DNA of 36,876 nucleotides from Deltaproteobacteria bacterium. GTDB lineage: Bacteria > Desulfobacterota > DSM-4660 > Desulfatiglandales > Desulfatiglandaceae. Within the stretch, counting starts at the first letter, position 1, and each line of letters starts with the position of its first letter. Below are positions 33,151 to 36,876 of the stretch, in pieces. Location of the stretch: assembly GCA_022340265.1 (NCBI GenBank), contig JAJDOH010000069.1:1-36876 (forward strand), read 5' to 3'. Position numbers and translations under genes: made by a program. The notes under the pieces were generated by a model. That model was given only the letters and a program-made list of their open reading frames with translations, made no database searches and was not told the DNA's origin.

Positions 33151-34281
33151 ATGAAACTGTTTGAGTCTTTTAGCATCAACGGCAAGTTGACCGTCAATAA
33201 CCGAATCATGATGCCACCGGTCGTGACGCGGCTGGCCACCACCGAGGGAGAGGTGACCGACGCACTCATTGACCGGTATGTGCTTTATGGCCAAGGGGGT
33301 GCCGGTATTGTGGTGACAGAGGCGGTCTCGGTCAAGAAGCGAAAAAGCGGTCAACTGCTTCGCTTGAGTGAGGATGAATTTATTCCGGGAATGAAAAAAT
33401 TGACGGAACGGTTTCATGGTGAAACAGATTCCAAAATTGCTCCTCAAATTCTTCATTTCTTGAAGATTTCGAGGAGTGGTTACCGCCAGACAGTCAACGA
33501 TCTTAGCCTTGAGGAGGTTAAGGAGATTCCGGAGCTATTCGCAAAAGCCGCTGAAAGAGCGCGAACAGCCGGATTTGATGCAGTGGAACTCCACTTTGCC
33601 CATGCATATACCATGGCCTACATGCTTTCGCGGTTCAATCTCAGAAAAGATGTATACGGTGGCTCCCTCAAAAAGCGTCTGCTTTTGGCTGAAGAAGTGG
33701 TGGAGGCCACCCGAAAGGCTGTGGGTGATGATTTTACCCTGGGGGTTCGCATGAATGGCGATGAATTTGCTCTCGGAGGAAACAGCCTGGCGCAGGGAAA
33801 AGCCATTGCCTTGAAACTGGCAGATTGGGGGCTTGATTATATCAGTATTTCGGCCGGTGGCAAATTTGAAGATGCGATACCCCATGAAGGGGAAGCGCTG
33901 GATCCATATACGGGATACAGTGGACATCGCTCCATGCCGCCCAAGTGGATGCCGGAAAAAGTAAATGTTTACCTGGCCGCGGAAATCAAACAAACCCTTA
34001 ACGAAAAAGGGTTCAATGTTCCCGTCATTACTGCGGGCCGCATTCCAACAGCAAAAATCGCGGAAAGTGTTTTAACCAATAACGAGGCGGACATGGTAGC
34101 CATTGCCCGGCCCATTCTGGCGGACCCCCACTGGCCCAGGAAATATCAGGAAGGCAGGGAAAAAGAGATCCTGAAGTGCATCTATTGCAACAAATGCCGC
34201 GAAGCGGAAGGGGCTTTTGAAGAAGTGACCTGTTTTCAGTGGAAAAAGAAGGATGGCAGTACATCGCCACCAAATCCTTGA
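33151..34281 (+). CDS. Old Yellow Enzyme-family reductase with C-terminal Cys cluster
   Basis: A 376-residue FMN TIM-barrel oxidoreductase of the NADH:flavin oxidoreductase/2,4-dienoyl-CoA reductase family. Motifs are NRIMMPPV near the N-terminus, ELHFAHAYTMAYMLSRFNLR, DVYGGSLKKR and the phosphate-binding ITAGRI with ADMVAIARPILADP. The C-terminus carries CIYCNKCREAEGAFEEVTC, a Cx2Cx2Cx11C pattern like the [4Fe-4S] site of dienoyl-CoA and enoate reductases. The C-terminal FAD/NAD(P)H domain of those enzymes (about 300 more residues) is missing, so an external electron donor is needed. ATG 33151 is favoured by GGGAGG; ATG 33145 is six bases earlier. Confidence 0.87.
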   Translation: MKLFESFSINGKLTVNNRIMMPPVVTRLATTEGEVTDALIDRYVLYGQGGAGIVVTEAVSVKKRKSGQLLRLSEDEFIPGMKKLTERFHGETDSKIAPQILHFLKISRSGYRQTVNDLSLEEVKEIPELFAKAAERARTAGFDAVELHFAHAYTMAYMLSRFNLRKDVYGGSLKKRLLLAEEVVEATRKAVGDDFTLGVRMNGDEFALGGNSLAQGKAIALKLADWGLDYISISAGGKFEDAIPHEGEALDPYTGYSGHRSMPPKWMPEKVNVYLAAEIKQTLNEKGFNVPVITAGRIPTAKIAESVLTNNEADMVAIARPILADPHWPRKYQEGREKEILKCIYCNKCREAEGAFEEVTCFQWKKKDGSTSPPNP

Positions 34282-34296
34282 AAATGGAGATGGCAA

Positions 34297-35943
34297 ATGG
34301 CTTTTGAAGGTTTTACACCATACGATTCAAGTGCGGTTGAGCACTACAACAGCAAGCGTTGGTGGCTGGGATTAACGCTGGGGGACATGTTCGATAAAAC
34401 CTGTGATCTCTATCCCCAAAGGGAAGCGCTGGTAGGGCCCGAAAAAAGATACACCTGGAAACAGCTTCGTGAACAGGTGGACCGAATGGCATACAATCTG
34501 ATCGGTGAAGGTTTTGAAAAAGGGGATACGGTACTTCTCCAGCTTCCTAACTGGCCGGAATTCGTTATCTGCTATTTCGCGTTGCAGAAAGCGGGCCTGG
34601 TGATGGTTTTACTCACGGTTAACCATTCAGCTCGGGAAATTGCGCACCTTTCACAACTGACCCGACCCAAAGGGTGGATCGTTCCAGCACGGTACAGGAA
34701 AACCGATTTTCTGCCCATTATTGATCAGGTAAGAAGTGAAAATTCAAATCTTGAAAAGGTCATTCTTGTGGGAGAGAGTGCCCGTGGAACGGATTTGAAT
34801 TTGGGCGATTTACTGCAATCCGATGTGGATTCTTCGGAAATACAAAGAACCCTGGAAAACGCCCGGCCTGATCCAGGTGATGTTTGTCAGATCCTTCCAT
34901 CAGGCGGCACCACGGGGCTTCCCAAAGGTGCTCCCAGAACCCATAACGACTACATCTGCAACATTGAATACAAATCTCGGGCATGGGACATTAATCCAAC
35001 TGATACGTGTTTGGTGGTGGCCACTGTGGGGCACAACCTGGCCCTTCTGGTTTGCGTGTCGGCAAGTGTATTTAACGGTGCGAAAATTGTTATTTTGGAT
35101 TCCACCTACCCGGCGGATTTCTGCAAAACGGTGCAGTCGGAAAGAATTACTTGTACCGGTTTAGTTCCGACACTCATCAGCCGGATTGTAAAATACGAAA
35201 ACCTCGGGGATTTCGATTTAACATCTTTGCATAAAATATATGTTGGCGCCGCCAACAGCCCGCCGGAACTGGTACGAGAGGTTGAAGCGAAGATCGGTGC
35301 CAGGTACATCAATGCCTTCGGAATGGTTGAAGGCCCCATTTGTCAGTCGAGACCGGATGATCCCGTGGAAATCCGGTTCGGTACCATCGGCCGTCCCTGT
35401 TGTCCATACGATGATATTGTCACGCTCGATGCGTCCGGCAATAAAACCCCTGTCGGTGTCGAAGGGGAGCTGGCAGCCAAAGGTCCGGGTGTGTTTACGG
35501 GCTATTTAAACAATCCTCAGGCCAATCAGAAAGAGTTCACACCGGACGGCTACTTTAGAACCGGAGATCTGGCGACGATCGATGAAAAAGGATGTGTTCG
35601 AATAACGGGTAGGATCAAAGATATCATCATTCGCGGCGGCGAGAATATTGCGGCCCGGGATGTTGAAGATGCCATCAGCACGTTTTCGAGCGTCGAATAC
35701 GTGGCGGCTTTGGGGATGCCGGATCCTGATTTGGGCGAAGTGGTATGCGCATATGTTAAGCTGGCGCAAGGGTGTTCTATTACCCATGATGCGGTTATCG
35801 AACATCTGGCGAGGATAGGCGCGTCTAAAGTGCTGTATCCCGCCCGCATCGAAGTGGTGGAGGAAATGCCCCTCACCGCTGCAGGAAAGGCGGATAAGAA
35901 AATACTCAAAAAAGATATTGTCGAAAAACTCGCAACCAAATGA
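34297..35943 (+). CDS. Aryl-acid adenylating CoA ligase (DhbE/EntE-like)
   Basis: A 548-residue class-I adenylate-forming enzyme. Its N-terminus (YNSKRWWLGLTLGDMFDKT) and P-loop region (SGGTTGLPKGAPRTHNDY) resemble 2,3-dihydroxybenzoate-AMP ligases, as do VGHNLALL and FGMVEGPICQSR. Later motifs are GYFRTGDLATID, GRIKDIIIRGGENIAARDVE and the catalytic-Lys region LTAAGKADKKILKK. A hydroxy- or dihydroxybenzoate-type acid activated to CoA is therefore the best guess. No siderophore gene is near, and the operon is catabolic, so CoA ligation rather than peptide synthesis is favoured. It starts 15 bases after the reductase. Confidence 0.87.
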   Translation: MAFEGFTPYDSSAVEHYNSKRWWLGLTLGDMFDKTCDLYPQREALVGPEKRYTWKQLREQVDRMAYNLIGEGFEKGDTVLLQLPNWPEFVICYFALQKAGLVMVLLTVNHSAREIAHLSQLTRPKGWIVPARYRKTDFLPIIDQVRSENSNLEKVILVGESARGTDLNLGDLLQSDVDSSEIQRTLENARPDPGDVCQILPSGGTTGLPKGAPRTHNDYICNIEYKSRAWDINPTDTCLVVATVGHNLALLVCVSASVFNGAKIVILDSTYPADFCKTVQSERITCTGLVPTLISRIVKYENLGDFDLTSLHKIYVGAANSPPELVREVEAKIGARYINAFGMVEGPICQSRPDDPVEIRFGTIGRPCCPYDDIVTLDASGNKTPVGVEGELAAKGPGVFTGYLNNPQANQKEFTPDGYFRTGDLATIDEKGCVRITGRIKDIIIRGGENIAARDVEDAISTFSSVEYVAALGMPDPDLGEVVCAYVKLAQGCSITHDAVIEHLARIGASKVLYPARIEVVEEMPLTAAGKADKKILKKDIVEKLATK

Positions 35944-35959
35944 TCAGGAGGTTTAAGCT

Positions 35960-36721
35960 ATGGGACTGGAAGGAAAAACGGCGATCGTAACAGGCGGTGC
36001 CCAGGGGATCGGCAGAGGGATCGCACTTCGGCTTGCAAAGGACGGTGCCAATATCGGTATTCTGGATCTGCAACAGGAACAGGCCGACAAAACGGTCAAG
36101 GAAGCCCAAAGTCTGGGAGTCCAGGCCATGTCGCTGACCTGTGATGTCACCGATTATGCGAAAGTGAAAACATGCGTGGCGGCACTCAAAGACGCCCTGG
36201 ACTCCATTGATATCCTGATCAATAACGCGGGCATTGATATCGCCAAGGTATTTGTAGATACCGACGAATCCATCTGGAACAAGATCATCGACGTCAACTA
36301 TCGCAGCTTCCTGAATGCAAGTCACGCGTGCATTCCCTACATGATTGAACAAAAGAGTGGCAATATCGTGAGTTTGGGCTCCGATGCGGGGCGGATCGGA
36401 AATCCCGGCGAGGTGCTTTACTGCGGCACCAAGGCCGCCATCATGGCCAGTTCAAAAGCGCTGGCAAAGGAGTTGGCACGTTTCAACATCCGTGTCAATT
36501 CCGTGAGTCCCGGGCCAGTTCATACGGAGCTTTGGGATAAACTGCATGACGGTGAAAAAGGAAAGAAGGTAACGGAAGCAGTGACAAGGGCCATACCCAT
36601 GAGGCGGCTGGGCACCCCGGAAGATGTGGCGGATGTGGTCGCCTTTTTCGTAAGTGAAGATTCCAGGTATTTAACCGGCCAGGTGCTTAGTATTGACGGT
36701 GGCCTGACCATGATCGGCTAA
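35960..36721 (+). CDS. Short-chain dehydrogenase, BadH-like
   Basis: A 253-residue classical SDR. The cofactor motif is TGGAQGIGRG, with Asp36 (ILDL) pointing to NAD+ over NADP+. NNAG is at 88-91 and the catalytic residues are Ser141, Tyr154 and Lys158. Its overall pattern, including VSLGSDAGRIGNPGE, RAIPMRRLGTPEDVA and the ending GQVLSIDGGLTMIG, resembles BadH, the 2-hydroxycyclohexanecarboxyl-CoA dehydrogenase. It likely oxidises a hydroxyacyl-CoA in the beta-oxidation-like part of the pathway. An AGGAGG site precedes ATG 35960, 16 bases after the ligase. Confidence 0.88.
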   Translation: MGLEGKTAIVTGGAQGIGRGIALRLAKDGANIGILDLQQEQADKTVKEAQSLGVQAMSLTCDVTDYAKVKTCVAALKDALDSIDILINNAGIDIAKVFVDTDESIWNKIIDVNYRSFLNASHACIPYMIEQKSGNIVSLGSDAGRIGNPGEVLYCGTKAAIMASSKALAKELARFNIRVNSVSPGPVHTELWDKLHDGEKGKKVTEAVTRAIPMRRLGTPEDVADVVAFFVSEDSRYLTGQVLSIDGGLTMIG

Positions 36722-36740
36722 GCAAAAAAAGGAGACAAAT

Positions 36741-36876
36741 ATGGATTTCAGCCTACCCGAAAATATTCTGAAACTGAAAGCCGAGGCGCGGGATTGGGTG
36801 GAAAATGTGCTGAACCCCCTTTCTACACCTCTGGAGGAGGAAGAGCGCATTCCGGAAGATCTTGTAGAAGAACTTC
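36741..36876 (+). CDS. Acyl-CoA dehydrogenase, N-terminal fragment (runs off the window)
   Basis: Only the first 45 residues are visible (MDFSLPENILKLKAEARDWV and onward), typical of the N-terminal helical domain of FAD-dependent acyl-CoA dehydrogenases. AAAAGGAG precedes ATG 36741. It is the next gene of the sigma-54 operon and would supply an alkyl- or cyclohexanecarboxyl-CoA dehydrogenation step. Confidence 0.75.
   Translation, partial: MDFSLPENILKLKAEARDWVENVLNPLSTPLEEEERIPEDLVEEL

Overview
The window most resembles a chromosomal segment of an anaerobic sulfate-reducing or syntrophic Desulfobacterota (Desulfobacteraceae/Desulfosarcina-like). This is inferred from gene content, not from a marker gene: a ferredoxin-dependent 2-oxoacid oxidoreductase (KorDABC), a large heterodisulfide-reductase/MvhD/formate-dehydrogenase locus rich in selenocysteine codons, and an acyl-CoA-type catabolic operon behind a sigma-54 promoter. 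No rRNA, tRNA, CRISPR array, insertion sequence or phage gene was recognised.

Region 1 (1-7121, + strand) is a TPP-riboswitch-controlled thiamine-precursor salvage operon: a consensus promoter, the riboswitch, a terminator, cytX, thiW, a fused double ECF ATPase, EcfT and thiD. A glutamate decarboxylase is translationally coupled to thiD and is followed by a small cupin. Region 2 (7304-13089) is mixed: an acyl-CoA ligase (+), a DUF362 protein behind a Phd/PIN toxin-antitoxin pair (-), a PaaI-like thioesterase (-), a small hypothetical gene (+) ending in a REP-like inverted pair, and a PrmA-like methyltransferase (-). Region 3 (13158-15793, -) is korDABC.

Region 4 (16152-28931, +) is the most striking part. 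It reads HdrD-like, giant HdrA (1485 aa, with a GltD-like insertion), MvhD, HdrA N-part, HdrA C-part, a second MvhD, an FrhB-like Fe-S protein and a cytoplasmic FdhA. Six in-frame UGA codons interrupt five of these genes, each exactly where the family normally has a key Cys (or Sec), and each is followed at the right distance by a SECIS-like hairpin. I read all of them as selenocysteine codons, not as frame breaks. The second MvhD would carry two Sec residues. The set looks like an electron-bifurcating or confurcating complex linking formate, ferredoxin, NAD(P)H and a disulfide or other low-potential acceptor, built from two diverged copies of an HdrA-MvhD module.

Region 5 (28932-36876, +) starts with a terminator. 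A roughly 430-base regulatory region follows, with two tandem TTGC/GCAA palindromes about 150 bases upstream of a near-consensus sigma-54 promoter. An operon then encodes a stand-alone PEP-synthase-type ATP-binding domain, a metal-dependent amidohydrolase (decarboxylase-type), an atypical HAD protein, a protein of unknown family, a short Old-Yellow-Enzyme reductase with a C-terminal Cys cluster, a DhbE/EntE-like aryl-acid adenylating ligase, a BadH-like short-chain dehydrogenase and the start of an acyl-CoA dehydrogenase. This looks like an inducible anaerobic pathway for an aromatic or alicyclic acid. The reducing equivalents or low-potential electrons it needs could be handled by the neighbouring Hdr/Fdh complex; that link is inference.
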